From positions 1-38,542 of the forward strand of contig OMID01000062.1 in assembly GCA_900299005.1 (NCBI GenBank): 38,542 nt of DNA, written 5' to 3'. The DNA is from Oxalobacteraceae bacterium (GTDB taxonomy: Bacteria > Pseudomonadota > Gammaproteobacteria > Burkholderiales > Burkholderiaceae_D). The notes beneath the pieces were generated by a model that did not search any database, was not told the origin of the DNA, and saw only the letters and a program-made list of their open reading frames with translations. The position numbers were made by a program, and so were the translations under genes. The number at the start of each line of letters is the position of its first letter. The stretch's first letter is position 1. This document shows positions 25,581 through 33,863 of the stretch, piece by piece.

Positions 25581-26672
25581 TTAGACGTTGAACAGGAAAT
25601 TCAGCACATCGCCATCCTTGACGACATAATCTTTCCCTTCGGCGCGCATTTTGCCCGCCTCTTTAGCGCCCTGTTCGCCCTTGTACTTGACGTAGTCGTC
25701 AAAGCTGATCGTCTGGGCACGAATGAAACCGCGCTCGAAATCAGTATGGATCACGCCTGCCGCCTGCGGCGCCGTGTCACCCTGATGAATCGTCCATGCG
25801 CGCACTTCTTTCACGCCGGCGGTGAAGTAGGTCTGTAGTCCGAGCAGACTGAATGCGGCACGTATGAGTCGGTTCAGACCGGGCTCTTCCATGCCCATGT
25901 CGGTCAGGAAGTCTTGTTTGTCTGCCTCTTCCATGTCGGCGATTTCAGCCTCGATAGCGGCACAGATCGCGACAATCGGTACATGCTGCGATCGCGCGTA
26001 CTCGGCGAGTTGATCAAGCAGCGGATTGCCGGTAAACCCGGTATCCGAGACATTGGCAACATACATCGCGGGCTTGGCAGTAATCAGACACAGCGGTTTG
26101 AGCAGCGCCAGTTGTTCTTTGTCCAGACCCATGGCGCGCACGGGTTTGGCCTCATTCAGTTGCGCCTGTACGTTCTCAAGGAGCGCGACCAAAGCCGCGG
26201 CGTCCTTGTCACCGGCGCGGGCTTTTTTGACCTCGCGCTGGACGGTCTTCTCAACCGTGCCCAGATCGGCCAGCGCCAGTTCGGTCTGGATCACGGCGAT
26301 ATCGTCCAGTGGACTCACTTTGCCGGCGACGTGCACGACGTTCGGATCTTCAAAGCAGCGCACGACATTCACGATGGCGTCTGTCTCGCGAATGTGTGCG
26401 AGAAACTGGTTGCCAAGGCCTTCCCCCTTGGACGCGCCGGCGACAAGGCCGGCAATGTCCACAAATTCGACGGTGGCCGCGAGGATGCGCTCGGGTTTGA
26501 CAATCTCCGCCAGTTGCGCAAGGCGTGGATCGGGCACTTCAACAATGCCCACATTGGGTTCGATCGTGCAGAAGGGGTAATTTTCCGCCGGTATGCCGGC
26601 TTTGGTGAGGGCATTAAACAGAGTCGACTTGCCGACATTAGGCAGGCCGACGATGCCGCATTTGAGGCTCAT
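25581..26672 (-). CDS. ychF: Redox-regulated ATPase/GTPase YchF (OLA1 family)
   Basis: Obg-related P-loop nucleotidase of 363 residues, the exact family length, which prefers ATP and binds ribosomes. Motifs: P-loop GLPNVGKS (residues 9-16), switch region [18 protein letters not shown], and the C-terminal TGS domain ending [16 protein letters not shown]. The ATG at 26672 has AAGGA five bases upstream; the ATG at 26696 lacks this and adds eight unlike residues. ychF usually follows pth; here it is separated from pth by the ugd, sugar transferase and hns genes. Confidence 0.97.
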   Translation of the reverse strand: MSLKCGIVGLPNVGKSTLFNALTKAGIPAENYPFCTIEPNVGIVEVPDPRLAQLAEIVKPERILAATVEFVDIAGLVAGASKGEGLGNQFLAHIRETDAIVNVVRCFEDPNVVHVAGKVSPLDDIAVIQTELALADLGTVEKTVQREVKKARAGDKDAAALVALLENVQAQLNEAKPVRAMGLDKEQLALLKPLCLITAKPAMYVANVSDTGFTGNPLLDQLAEYARSQHVPIVAICAAIEAEIADMEEADKQDFLTDMGMEEPGLNRLIRAAFSLLGLQTYFTAGVKEVRAWTIHQGDTAPQAAGVIHTDFERGFIRAQTISFDDYVKYKGEQGAKEAGKMRAEGKDYVVKDGDVLNFLFNV

Positions 26673-26814
26673 GGGAATCCTTGATTTAAAAAGCACATCA
26701 AGACCAATGGAGGCATCGTTGAAGTGCCCGACCCACGGCTATCTTGGCTCGCTGCTGTCGTATGAAGCGGTGGTGGCGCCTGATGTATTGCGCCCATTGG
26801 TTCTTGAAAACGTG

Positions 26815-26820
26815 ATTATA
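26815..26820 (-). promoter_or_regulatory. Perfect -10 box upstream of ychF
   Basis: TATAAT on the minus strand, about 140 bases before the ychF start codon. The -35 region (TCGGGA at 17 bases) is poor. It sits just after a stem-loop that follows ugd, a reasonable place for a new ychF promoter. Confidence 0.45.
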
Positions 26821-26821
26821 G

Positions 26822-26846
26822 CGCTCGTCGGAGTCGCTCCCGAGCG
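26822..26846 (-). terminator. Stem-loop after ugd, possible weak terminator
   Basis: CGCTCG (26822-26827) pairs with CGAGCG (26841-26846), and an inner GGAG-TCG-CTCC stem fits inside. It lies seven bases after the ugd stop on the minus strand. No U-run follows, so termination would be weak or factor-dependent. Confidence 0.4.
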
Positions 26847-26852
26847 GCCTGG

Positions 26853-28019
26853 TTAGTCACCGCCGAACAGATCCCGGCTGTACACCTTCTCGAGCACGTC
26901 GCGCAATTCCTCCGTCACGCGGTTGGCCACAATGACATCCGCTTGCTGCTTGAAGGAAGGCAGGTCATGTGTGACCCTCGAGCGGAAAAACTCGGGTTCA
27001 GAGAGCGCAGGCTCATAGACAATCACTTCGACGCCCTTGGCCTTGATGCGTTTCATGATTCCCTGAATACTGGAAGAGCGGAAGTTATCGGATCCCGCCT
27101 TCATCGTCAGCCGGTAGATGCCGACGGTCTTCGGGCAGCGCGCCAGAATACTTTCAGCCACAAAATCCTTGCGCGTGCTGTTGGAGTCGACAATGGCGCG
27201 AATCAGATTCTGCGGCACATCCTGATAATTGGCCAGCATCTGCTTGGTGTCCTTGGGCAGGCAATAGCCACCGTAGCCGAACGAGGGATTGTTGTAGTAA
27301 TCGCCTATCCTCGAATCGAGGCTGACGCCCTCGATGATGGGGCGGGTATCCAGTCCATGGCTGGCTGCGTAGGTGTCGAGCTCATTAAAGAATGCGACAC
27401 GCATCGCGAGAAAGGTATTGGCAAAGAGCTTGACTGCCTCAGCCTCAGTGGGTCCCATGAACAAGACAGGCACGTCTTTTTTCAGGGCGGCTTCTCTGAG
27501 CAGATCGGCGAATACGTTTCCGGTCGCACTGGCGCTGCCGATCACAATTCGAGACGGATACAGATTATCGTGCAACGCACGTCCTTCGCGCAGGAATTCC
27601 GGAGAGAAGATGATATTCAATGGCGGGTGTTTGTCGAGCATGCGTGCTGTAAAGCCCACAGGGACGGTGGACTTGATCACGACATGCGCTCCTGGATTGA
27701 TTTTCTTGACCTGCTCGATCACGGCCTCAACGGAGCGGGTGTCGAAATAATTCGTTGTCGGGTCATAATCTGTCGGTGTGGCGATGACGACAAACTCGGC
27801 ATTCGCGAAAGCCTCTTGCGCATGGGTGGTGGCGCGAAGATCCAGGTGGGCTGTGGCTAGGTAGCGCTCAACATCGGGGTCTTTGATCGGGGAGTGCTTG
27901 CGGTTGATCTGATCGGCCCTGGCCGAGCTCAGATCGTAGGCGATGACCTCATGGCGCTGGGCCAGTAGCACCGCCATCGACAGACCCACGTAACCGCAAC
28001 CGGCTATGGCTATTTTCAA
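26853..28019 (-). CDS. ugd: UDP-glucose 6-dehydrogenase
   Basis: Oxidises UDP-glucose to UDP-glucuronate with two NAD+, a precursor for surface polysaccharides. From the TTG at 28019 the protein is 388 residues, begins [14 protein letters not shown] as homologues do, and has GGGG six bases upstream; a TTG at 28046 would add nine residues unlike the family. The NAD motif is GCGYVG, catalytic Cys is C253 in [12 protein letters not shown], and Lys and Asn sites are in [20 protein letters not shown]. It is divergent from a sugar-phosphate transferase gene, which supports a capsule or exopolysaccharide role. Confidence 0.95.
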   Translation of the reverse strand: MKIAIAGCGYVGLSMAVLLAQRHEVIAYDLSSARADQINRKHSPIKDPDVERYLATAHLDLRATTHAQEAFANAEFVVIATPTDYDPTTNYFDTRSVEAVIEQVKKINPGAHVVIKSTVPVGFTARMLDKHPPLNIIFSPEFLREGRALHDNLYPSRIVIGSASATGNVFADLLREAALKKDVPVLFMGPTEAEAVKLFANTFLAMRVAFFNELDTYAASHGLDTRPIIEGVSLDSRIGDYYNNPSFGYGGYCLPKDTKQMLANYQDVPQNLIRAIVDSNSTRKDFVAESILARCPKTVGIYRLTMKAGSDNFRSSSIQGIMKRIKAKGVEVIVYEPALSEPEFFRSRVTHDLPSFKQQADVIVANRVTEELRDVLEKVYSRDLFGGD

Positions 28020-28236
28020 TGTCAACCCCGATAGAGATGAAGGCAAGCGACGTTCATCGCCTCGCGAAAACGTTATTGTATCGGGATGCCGGCTGCCAAT
28101 GCCCGAGAAAAGTACAAGTTAGTATGGGAATGTTATGGTATTGGGCAGCGAATCGGGGTTGGCGCGGGTGTGGACGCATCACGACTTCCTCAGAATAATC
28201 CCGCTGTTTTTCATCGCATGATAACTCTGCTTAAAA

Positions 28237-28833
28237 ATGAAACGTTTTATTGATATCAGCTTCAGTTTGCTGGCACTTGTTCTGCTCGCTCCGCTTTCTT
28301 TGATCGTGCTGTTGCTACTCCGACTGGAATCGCCGGCCCCCTTGCTCAGACAGTCGCATCGTGTCGGACGTCATGGGCGCATGGTCAAGGTCTGGGAGTT
28401 TCGCACGGCGATTGCCGATGCAGACGCGATGGAGACGGTGGCGGGTTGTCAGGGCGAAGAATTGACTCGTCTCGGGGCAGTTCTCCGGCGCACAGGGATC
28501 GCGCAATGGCCTTTGCTGATCAATGTACTGCGCGGTGATTTTTCGCTCGTGGGACCGCGGGTCGAACTGCCTCGGTATGTCGGCTGCTATCCCGGCGATA
28601 TCAGAAAGCGGGTCTTATCAATAAAACCGGGGCTGTTCGATTTGGCCACGATACATTTTAATGAGGAGGCACAATTACTTGCCAATCTGAATGGCGAGGA
28701 TTTGGAGCAAGCCTACGTAGAGAAAGTGCTGCCACGTCGTCTGGATTATGCGCAGACCTATCTTGAGCAAGGCAATGTCTGGCTGGATTTTCGGATTTTG
28801 CTATTGGCCACCAAAAAAATGCTGCACCTGTAA
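28237..28833 (+). CDS. Sugar transferase (polyprenyl phosphosugar transferase family), catalytic dyad missing
   Basis: A 198-residue protein of the monotopic phosphoglycosyl transferase family, which loads a sugar-1-phosphate onto undecaprenyl phosphate to begin a glycan. It has the N-terminal re-entrant hydrophobic helix (residues 8-29), a WEFRT motif (residues 53-57), INVLRGDFSLVGPRVELPRY (95-114) and the C-terminal helix. In active members the segment RRTSLDELPQL carries the catalytic Asp-Glu; here it reads RRTGIAQWPLL, so A89-Q90 replace the dyad. It may be inactive, regulatory or an evolved variant. It is divergent from ugd; the 217-base gap between them has no clear promoter. No good ribosome binding site precedes the ATG. 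Confidence 0.85.
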   Translation: MKRFIDISFSLLALVLLAPLSLIVLLLLRLESPAPLLRQSHRVGRHGRMVKVWEFRTAIADADAMETVAGCQGEELTRLGAVLRRTGIAQWPLLINVLRGDFSLVGPRVELPRYVGCYPGDIRKRVLSIKPGLFDLATIHFNEEAQLLANLNGEDLEQAYVEKVLPRRLDYAQTYLEQGNVWLDFRILLLATKKMLHL

Positions 28834-28869
28834 ATCGTCTTGCGTGGTGATTGATCGGCAGCATAAACA

Positions 28870-28898
28870 CAAGCCGCCCTTGGGCGGCTTGTTAATTT
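28870..28898 (+). terminator. Terminator after the sugar transferase
   Basis: CAAGCCGCC (28870-28878) and GGCGGCTTG (28883-28891) form a nine-pair GC-rich stem with a CTTG loop, followed by TTAATTT. It is symmetric enough to work for the plus-strand sugar transferase; the U-tract is interrupted. Confidence 0.75.
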
Positions 28899-29049
28899 CT
28901 CGGAAATCCTAAGGCAGAATGTATTGACCTACCCACATCAAGCGACGCGGATTAAGCTTAGGGTTTTACAAGCTTTCGGCTCAGAGCCGTCATTGAGGGG
29001 GCAGGTCACCACATTCTGGCTAATGCAAAAAATTTCGCTCAACGACGGC

Positions 29050-29349
29050 TCAAGCACGAATCAGAAACTGTGCCTTGTCACGCCCCGCCATCCACTTCGG
29101 AGGTTTTCCGCGCCCACTCCAGGTTTCGCCGGTATTGTCATTTCGGTACTTCGGTTCAACCGGCTTGCGCACGGCCTTTTGGGAGCGCTTGCTGCGCATG
29201 CCAAAACCCAGATCTCCGGGCGAAATCCCGAATTCCCGCATTTTGGATTGAATGTCTGCAATAGCGTTTGATACCTCGGTTCTGCGGGCCTGCTCAGCCT
29301 CTTTTTGAAGTTTTTCAATCTGGTTTTGAAGTTCCTTGTAAGAGCTCAT
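29050..29349 (-). CDS. H-NS family nucleoid-associated DNA-binding protein
   Basis: A 99-residue H-NS-like protein. The N-terminal coiled coil (about residues 1-45, MSSYKELQNQIEKLQKEAEQ) drives dimer and oligomer formation. After a basic linker (RSKRSQKAVRKP) comes the DNA-binding domain with TWSGRGKPPKWMAG, the AT-rich minor-groove hook. It should silence AT-rich DNA. The ATG at 29349 has GGGGAT upstream; an ATG four codons earlier is less likely. Single-gene unit with a long AT-rich upstream region, which could allow autoregulation. Confidence 0.93.
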   Translation of the reverse strand: MSSYKELQNQIEKLQKEAEQARRTEVSNAIADIQSKMREFGISPGDLGFGMRSKRSQKAVRKPVEPKYRNDNTGETWSGRGKPPKWMAGRDKAQFLIRA

Positions 29350-29703
29350 GTTAATCCCCATAAGTGGTTTCCTTACATAAACGTTCGTGCGGTGATGCGC
29401 GAGCGTGCAGCTACAAAGTATAGATCAATAGTTATCAAAAAAGAATCTTTAATTATAATTTTTTTAATTCAAATAAACGACATTGCTGACTTGATTTTGG
29501 TTAGTAGGTTGCGCCTTTTTATAAGGGAAATAAAACCAGTCGTTGTTCGGACAAATGTTTGAAGTGAGATAAGCAACGGCTGGCCGATAACGAGAAAAAA
29601 TTCAAATCAGCAATGGTCCAATTTTTTCATTTTGGACGAGGGATGAATTTGATATTGCTTAGACAGAGGCTGAATAATCCGGGAGCTGCGGATTTTGGAT
29701 AAT
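29350..29703. other. AT-rich intergenic region between hns and pth
   Basis: About 350 bases with no supported gene, clearly more AT-rich than its neighbours (for example 29430-29480 is nearly all A and T). It holds the hns leader and promoter region, and downstream of pth a GTCCAA...TTGGAC inverted repeat (about 29615-29637). Such DNA is the typical target of H-NS itself. Confidence 0.6.
29417..29422 (-). promoter_or_regulatory. Candidate -10 box of the hns gene
   Basis: TATACT on the minus strand, about 68 bases before the hns ATG. A poor TTCTTT is 17 bases upstream. Suggested only by the -10 match and AT-rich surroundings. Confidence 0.35.
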
Positions 29704-30306
29704 TTAAGGGGAGGGTGGGAGGCGCACCGGTTTTGGTTCGGTATGCAATTCCTTCATTGCCTGCTCGAAACGACCCTCGCATAGCAAGGGGATGATGCTC
29801 AGGCTTTTTTCCAGTGCCTGATCTAGTCGCGCTTGTTCTTCGGCTCTTGGCCGATGGAGCACGAAATCCACTACGGACTGCTGCAATCCCAGCGTGCGTG
29901 GGTGGCCGATGCCTAGCCGGAGTCGCCAGTAATCCCGGGTGCCAAGTGCGCTATCAATATCTTTGAGTCCGTTATGACCGCCTGGCGAGCCACCTTTTTT
30001 CAGTCGGGCCACGCCGGGGTCAAGATCGAGCTCGTCATGAACCACCAGAATTTCTTCAGGTGCGATCTTGTAAAACCGCGCTAGTGCAGCAACCGACTGC
30101 CCTGAACGATTCATGTAGGTCTGAGGTTCCAGAAGCCAGATCTCTTCAGAGCCCACTCGGCATTTGCCTGCAAATCCCAAAAAACGTGTGTCGCGGCGAA
30201 GCTGACCACGGGCGAGCCGATCCACGAGCCAGAAACCGGCGTTATGACGGGTGTGCGCGTATTCGTTTCCCGGATTACCGAGACCGGCGATCAGTCGTAC
30301 GGACAT
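29704..30306 (-). CDS. pth: Peptidyl-tRNA hydrolase
   Basis: Releases peptides from prematurely dropped peptidyl-tRNA, recycling the tRNA. The 200-residue protein has the N-terminal [20 protein letters not shown] with catalytic H21 and N11, the YMNRSGQ segment, and D94 in [11 protein letters not shown]. All active-site residues are present. It lies after rplY and its terminator, so a promoter in the 130-base gap is likely but was not identified. The ribosome binding site is weak. Confidence 0.96.
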   Translation of the reverse strand: MSVRLIAGLGNPGNEYAHTRHNAGFWLVDRLARGQLRRDTRFLGFAGKCRVGSEEIWLLEPQTYMNRSGQSVAALARFYKIAPEEILVVHDELDLDPGVARLKKGGSPGGHNGLKDIDSALGTRDYWRLRLGIGHPRTLGLQQSVVDFVLHRPRAEEQARLDQALEKSLSIIPLLCEGRFEQAMKELHTEPKPVRLPPSP

Positions 30307-30389
30307 GGTGAGTTGATGGCATGGTTTGCGTGATTATCCGCCAGCCTGCCTCGGGGGCGCGAATGCCTCCGGAAGGCCGCTGCACCCAG

Positions 30390-30416
30390 AAAAAAGCCCG
30401 TCATCAGACGGGCTTT
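30390..30416 (-). terminator. Rho-independent terminator after rplY
   Basis: On the minus strand AAAGCCCGTC and GACGGGCTTT form a ten-pair stem with a TGAT loop (30393-30416), running into six T (30395-30390). It ends 19 bases after the rplY stop. Confidence 0.9.
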
Positions 30417-30435
30417 AATCGGGCTGAAGGCGGGA

Positions 30436-31032
30436 TTACTTCCCTTGCTCGCCGGATGCCGCATCTCCCTTGGAACCACCTGGAACGGTTGCTGTGGCCA
30501 CGGTGGGATTCTCTTTTGCCTGCGTTGCTGACACGCCGACGGGGAGTTTCAGGTCAGATACGTGCAGCGAGGTACCCGCTTGCATACTCGACAGATCGAC
30601 CTCGATAAATTCCGGGAGATCTTTCGGCAGGCAGCTAACATCCAGCTCATTGAGCACATGGCTGATGATGCCGCCAGCGAGCTTGACGGCGGGCGCCACG
30701 TCGGCATTCACGAAGTGGAGAGGCACTTTCATGTGGATCTTCTGGTTGGCATCGACGCGCTGAAAATCTGCATGAAGCACCAGCGGCTTGAACGCATGCA
30801 TCTGGAAATCACGCAGCAGAACTTTCTCTGCCTTGCCGTCAACTTCCATATCCAGAATGGATGAGTGGAACGCTTCTTTTTTCAACGCGTGGAACAATGC
30901 ATTGTGATCCAGCGAGATATTGACGGGTGCTGCGGTTCCGCCGTAGATGATACCCGGGGTTTGTCCAGCCCTGCGCAGGCGGCGGCTCGCTCCGGACCCC
31001 TGCTCATTGCGTGGAAATGCGACGATTTTCAT
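30436..31032 (-). CDS. rplY: 50S ribosomal protein L25, general stress (Ctc) form
   Basis: L25 binds 5S rRNA. The 198-residue product is the long form: an N-terminal L25 domain ([20 protein letters not shown] to about residue 90), then the TL5/Ctc C-terminal beta domain, ending in a disordered Ala/Gly-rich tail. AGGAG precedes the ATG by six bases. It lies between prs and pth in the conserved order. Two stable hairpins sit in the leader. Confidence 0.96.
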   Translation of the reverse strand: MKIVAFPRNEQGSGASRRLRRAGQTPGIIYGGTAAPVNISLDHNALFHALKKEAFHSSILDMEVDGKAEKVLLRDFQMHAFKPLVLHADFQRVDANQKIHMKVPLHFVNADVAPAVKLAGGIISHVLNELDVSCLPKDLPEFIEVDLSSMQAGTSLHVSDLKLPVGVSATQAKENPTVATATVPGGSKGDAASGEQGK

Positions 31033-31068
31033 AGTTCACTCCTGATCGGGCTTGCGCCCTTGTGTTTT

Positions 31069-31125
31069 GATCCCCCGCGACCAGGGGATCAGAAATGGCC
31101 TCTTGCGACACCGCCGCAAGAGGCC
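31069..31125 (-). other. Two tandem hairpins in the prs-rplY gap
   Basis: GATCCCC (31069-31075) pairs with GGGGATC (31084-31090), and GGCCTCTTGCG (31097-31107) pairs with CGCAAGAGGCC (31115-31125), an 11-pair stem with a seven-base loop. Neither has a U-run on the minus strand. They lie 14 to 90 bases after the prs stop and before the rplY ribosome binding site, and may affect processing or rplY expression. Confidence 0.6.
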
Positions 31126-31138
31126 GCATTCAAAAAAA

Positions 31139-32116
31139 TTACTGCTCCTGCTGACTGCCTGCTTCATCTTCTGCAAATAGCGACATGACTGAATCACCTT
31201 TGCTGATACGGCGTATGGTCTCTGCCAGCAACGGCGCGCACGACAGCTGCCGGATTTTTGAGGTCTTTTGCGCCTGGCCCGACAGCGGGATCGTGTCTGT
31301 TACCACCAGTTCATCCAGTGGCGATTTTGCGATGCGATCAACTGCCGGTCCGGAGAGCACCGGGTGGGTGCAATAGGCCACCACTTTTTTTGCGCCGCGC
31401 TCTTTTAGCACCTCGGCCGCTTTGGTCAGTGTGCCGGCGGTATCCACCATGTCATCCATGATCACGCAGTTGCGCCCATCGACTTCGCCGATCACGTTCA
31501 TTACCTCGGATACGTTGGCTTTCGGACGACGCTTGTCGATAATGGCCAGATCGCAGTTCAGGCGCTTGGCCAGGGCTCTTGCGCGAACCACGCCTCCGAC
31601 ATCCGGCGACACCACCAGCAGGTCGTCGTATTTCTTGCTGACGAGATCCGAGAGCAGGATCGGAGAGGCGTACACGTTATCAACCGGGATATCAAAGAAA
31701 CCCTGTATCTGGTCCGCGTGCAAATCCATGATCAGCACCCGCTCGACGCCCGCCTCCTGCAACATGTTGGCGACCACCTTGGCCGAAATTGCCACTCGCG
31801 CCGAGCGCGGCCGGCGATCCTGGCGCGAGTAACCGAAGTAGGGCACTACGGCAGTGATGCGTCCGGCCGAGGCCCGCTTCAATGCATCGACCATGAGCAT
31901 GACTTCCATCAGATGATCATTGGTCGGCGCACAGGTCGACTGCAGCACGAAAACATCCTTGCCGCGCACGTTCTCATTGATCTCGACCATGATCTCGCCA
32001 TCGGAGAACCGAGTGACGACGGCCTTGCCAACCGGGATCCCTAACTGGGCAGCGACGCCAGCCGCAAGCCCTGGGTTGGCATTACCGGTAAAAACCATCA
32101 GGTTCTCGTGGACCAT
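31139..32116 (-). CDS. prs: Ribose-phosphate pyrophosphokinase (PRPP synthetase)
   Basis: Makes PRPP from ribose 5-phosphate and ATP, feeding nucleotide, His and Trp synthesis. The 325-residue protein has the N-terminal [11 protein letters not shown], the ATP-binding region [21 protein letters not shown]133 in [14 protein letters not shown] and the PRPP loop [11 protein letters not shown] (221-231). AGGG lies six bases before the chosen ATG. It follows tRNA-Gln on the same strand, the classical order. Confidence 0.97.
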   Translation of the reverse strand: MVHENLMVFTGNANPGLAAGVAAQLGIPVGKAVVTRFSDGEIMVEINENVRGKDVFVLQSTCAPTNDHLMEVMLMVDALKRASAGRITAVVPYFGYSRQDRRPRSARVAISAKVVANMLQEAGVERVLIMDLHADQIQGFFDIPVDNVYASPILLSDLVSKKYDDLLVVSPDVGGVVRARALAKRLNCDLAIIDKRRPKANVSEVMNVIGEVDGRNCVIMDDMVDTAGTLTKAAEVLKERGAKKVVAYCTHPVLSGPAVDRIAKSPLDELVVTDTIPLSGQAQKTSKIRQLSCAPLLAETIRRISKGDSVMSLFAEDEAGSQQEQ

Positions 32117-32250
32117 GGATTCCCTGACAATAGTGCGTTAAAAGTTTTAAAAGCCACCAGCCGGGGGCTACCCCGCGTTGGCGGCTTCATGAAAGGCGTT
32201 ACGTTTTTATCATCGCGCCCCGGTAATGACCGATGGTCGCGGAATCAAAA

Positions 32251-32327
32251 TGGCAGGGGAACAAGGATTCGAACCTTGGAATGCTGGAATCAAAATCCAG
32301 TGCCTTAACCAGCTTGGCGATTCCCCT
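32251..32327 (-). tRNA. tRNA-Gln (UUG anticodon)
   Basis: A 77-base tRNA read on the minus strand. The acceptor AGGGGAA pairs with TTCCCCT, the anticodon arm is CTGGA-TTTTGAT-TCCAG with anticodon TTG, and the T arm has GGTTCGAATCC. The discriminator is G and CCA is encoded. It lies between ispE and prs, the usual place for tRNA-Gln in beta- and gammaproteobacteria. No integrated element is attached to it here. Confidence 0.96.
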
Positions 32328-32375
32328 ACACAACCGTTTGTCCGGCGGAGGTCTCCGCATGGACGAATTCAACAG

Positions 32376-33245
32376 TTACGACTGCAATCGAAGCGGATGT
32401 CTGGACAGTGCGCTGACGACCCACCCATGCCAGCCGGACGGTACCGCTTGGAGCACCCGCTTTGCCTCGGGTTCGGAACCGAACCGGCAGAAGACGCAGG
32501 CCCCAGAGCCGGTCATGCGCGCCTCCCCGTGACGAGACAGCCAGTTCAGTGCGTCCGAGACAGCGGGAAACGCCTGCGCCGCGACCGCTTGCAAATCGTT
32601 CCTTCCAAACCCCTGGGGGCTTGCGGAAAAGTCCGCTATTCTGACCGCTTTGGTGTCACGTGTCAATTCGGCGGCGCCGAAGATCGTCCTCGTGGGTACC
32701 GCCACGCCTGGGTGGATCACCACGAACCAAGCCTCCGGCGTTTCGATGGGCGTCAGTCGTTCTCCTATGCCTTCAACGAAGGCATTCTGACCGAGCAGGA
32801 AGAAGGGCACATCTGCGCCCAGCGCCAAGCCCAGCGACATCAGTTCGCTGCGAGACAGCTTCAGCCCCCAAAGGAAGTTCAGCGCCATGAGGGTCGTTGC
32901 CGCGTCGGAGGAGCCGCCACCCAGTCCGCCACCCATCGGTATGCGCTTCTCGATGCGGATATCCCCGCCGCGTGTCGTGATCCCGCGATCGGCCGCCACG
33001 ACCTGCAAACGCTGCGCGGCACGCATCATCAGGTCGTTCTCTTGCGATACGCCCTCGATGTGGGTTGCCCGGACGATGCGCTTGTCCTCGCGCAGATCGA
33101 AGTGCAACAGGTCCCGCAAGCTGATGAGCTGGAATACCGACTGCAGCAGGTGATAGCCGTCCCCTCGGCGGCCAACCACATGGAGAAACAGGTTGAGCTT
33201 GGCAGGCGCAGGGCAGTCGTGAAGAAAGTCAGGCGCGGCCATCAT
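32376..33245 (-). CDS. ispE: 4-diphosphocytidyl-2-C-methyl-D-erythritol kinase IspE
   Basis: GHMP kinase of the MEP isoprenoid pathway. The 289-residue protein has PAPAKLNLFLHV with catalytic Lys (K16), the ATP loop PMGGGLGGGSSDAA (from residue 103) and the catalytic Asp in GADVPFFL (D145). The ATG overlaps the lolB stop as ATGA. The C-terminal TGSGACVF is the third GHMP motif. Upstream lolB and downstream tRNA-Gln confirm the block. Confidence 0.96.
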   Translation of the reverse strand: MMAAPDFLHDCPAPAKLNLFLHVVGRRGDGYHLLQSVFQLISLRDLLHFDLREDKRIVRATHIEGVSQENDLMMRAAQRLQVVAADRGITTRGGDIRIEKRIPMGGGLGGGSSDAATTLMALNFLWGLKLSRSELMSLGLALGADVPFFLLGQNAFVEGIGERLTPIETPEAWFVVIHPGVAVPTRTIFGAAELTRDTKAVRIADFSASPQGFGRNDLQAVAAQAFPAVSDALNWLSRHGEARMTGSGACVFCRFGSEPEAKRVLQAVPSGWHGWVVSALSRHPLRLQS

Positions 33246-33856
33246 TGCGGCTCCCAGCCGTCGATCACGAGACGTAGGCCCAATCGTCCGGTCGTGGGTG
33301 AAAGTCGAGAAAGATCGATCCGTTTCGGATGGTGGTCACCGGGTTGCCCCTGCCAGCTCACAAAGCGGATCGTCCAGTCGCCGGCATGGAACCCATTGGT
33401 GTGGGTGCTTGAAGCGGCCATGGGCTCTGATCCGACTGCTGTGAACCCTTGCAGCCAGTAGCGAAGTCCGTCGGCGGGTATCGCCCAGCCCAGGAGTTGC
33501 TCAGTGAGTTCGCTGGCGTTACTCGCGGACTGCGTCGGCTGCCCAGGGCGCTCCAGTACTGCGATCCGGGGTGTCACGCGAATTCTGGCCAGCGTTTGCC
33601 CCAGCGGTGAGAGCAGATCGATATCGACCTCATCACTGCGCTGCTGCCACTGGAAACGGCCTTGGGCAGTGCTCGGTTTGCCTTCCTGCTGGTAGCTGAC
33701 CGAGAAGCGCCCGCTGATGCCAATGTGCTCGTGATACCGCAGCTGCTTGTTCGCCGGGCTGGCGACGGGCGGCTGGAATGTGCTGCAGCTTTGCAAGGTG
33801 CTCAGAATGCCGAGCGCCGCCAGCGGCAGCACGGTCACTCGTAGCAATGAGCGCAT
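33242..33856 (-). CDS. lolB: Outer-membrane lipoprotein LolB
   Basis: Receives lipoproteins from LolA and inserts them in the outer membrane. The 204-residue protein has a signal peptide with lipobox LQSC (C24) and the single-domain LolB body with GRFSVSYQQEGKPSTAQGRFQ-like beta strands (here ISGRFSVSYQQ and GRFQWQQRSDEVDIDLLSPL) and LLGWAIPADGLRYWLQG. LolB sequences vary, but these two segments and the place before ispE make the call strong. It starts seven bases after the TPR gene stop. Confidence 0.93.
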   Translation of the reverse strand: MRSLLRVTVLPLAALGILSTLQSCSTFQPPVASPANKQLRYHEHIGISGRFSVSYQQEGKPSTAQGRFQWQQRSDEVDIDLLSPLGQTLARIRVTPRIAVLERPGQPTQSASNASELTEQLLGWAIPADGLRYWLQGFTAVGSEPMAASSTHTNGFHAGDWTIRFVSWQGQPGDHHPKRIDLSRLSPTTGRLGLRLVIDGWEPQ

Positions 33857-33863
33857 CAGAGGT

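Noticed and set aside
25914-26684. 256-codon open frame on the plus strand
   Set aside because: Antisense to ychF, which is complete and conserved.
26943-27860. 305-codon open frame on the plus strand
   Set aside because: Antisense to ugd, which has intact active-site motifs.
29305-29562. 85-codon open frame in the AT-rich gap upstream of hns
   Set aside because: No ribosome binding site, overlaps the hns 5' end antisense, and the translation has no recognisable pattern.
32251-32327. tRNA-Gln as the attachment site of the broken integrase
   Set aside because: The integrase relic is about 7 kb away, and the tRNA has no integrated sequence or repeated 3' end beside it.
32226-33461. 411-codon open frame on the plus strand
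   Set aside because: It is antisense to tRNA-Gln, ispE and part of lolB, which have clear motifs and order; its translation is Arg/Gln/Pro-rich without any domain.
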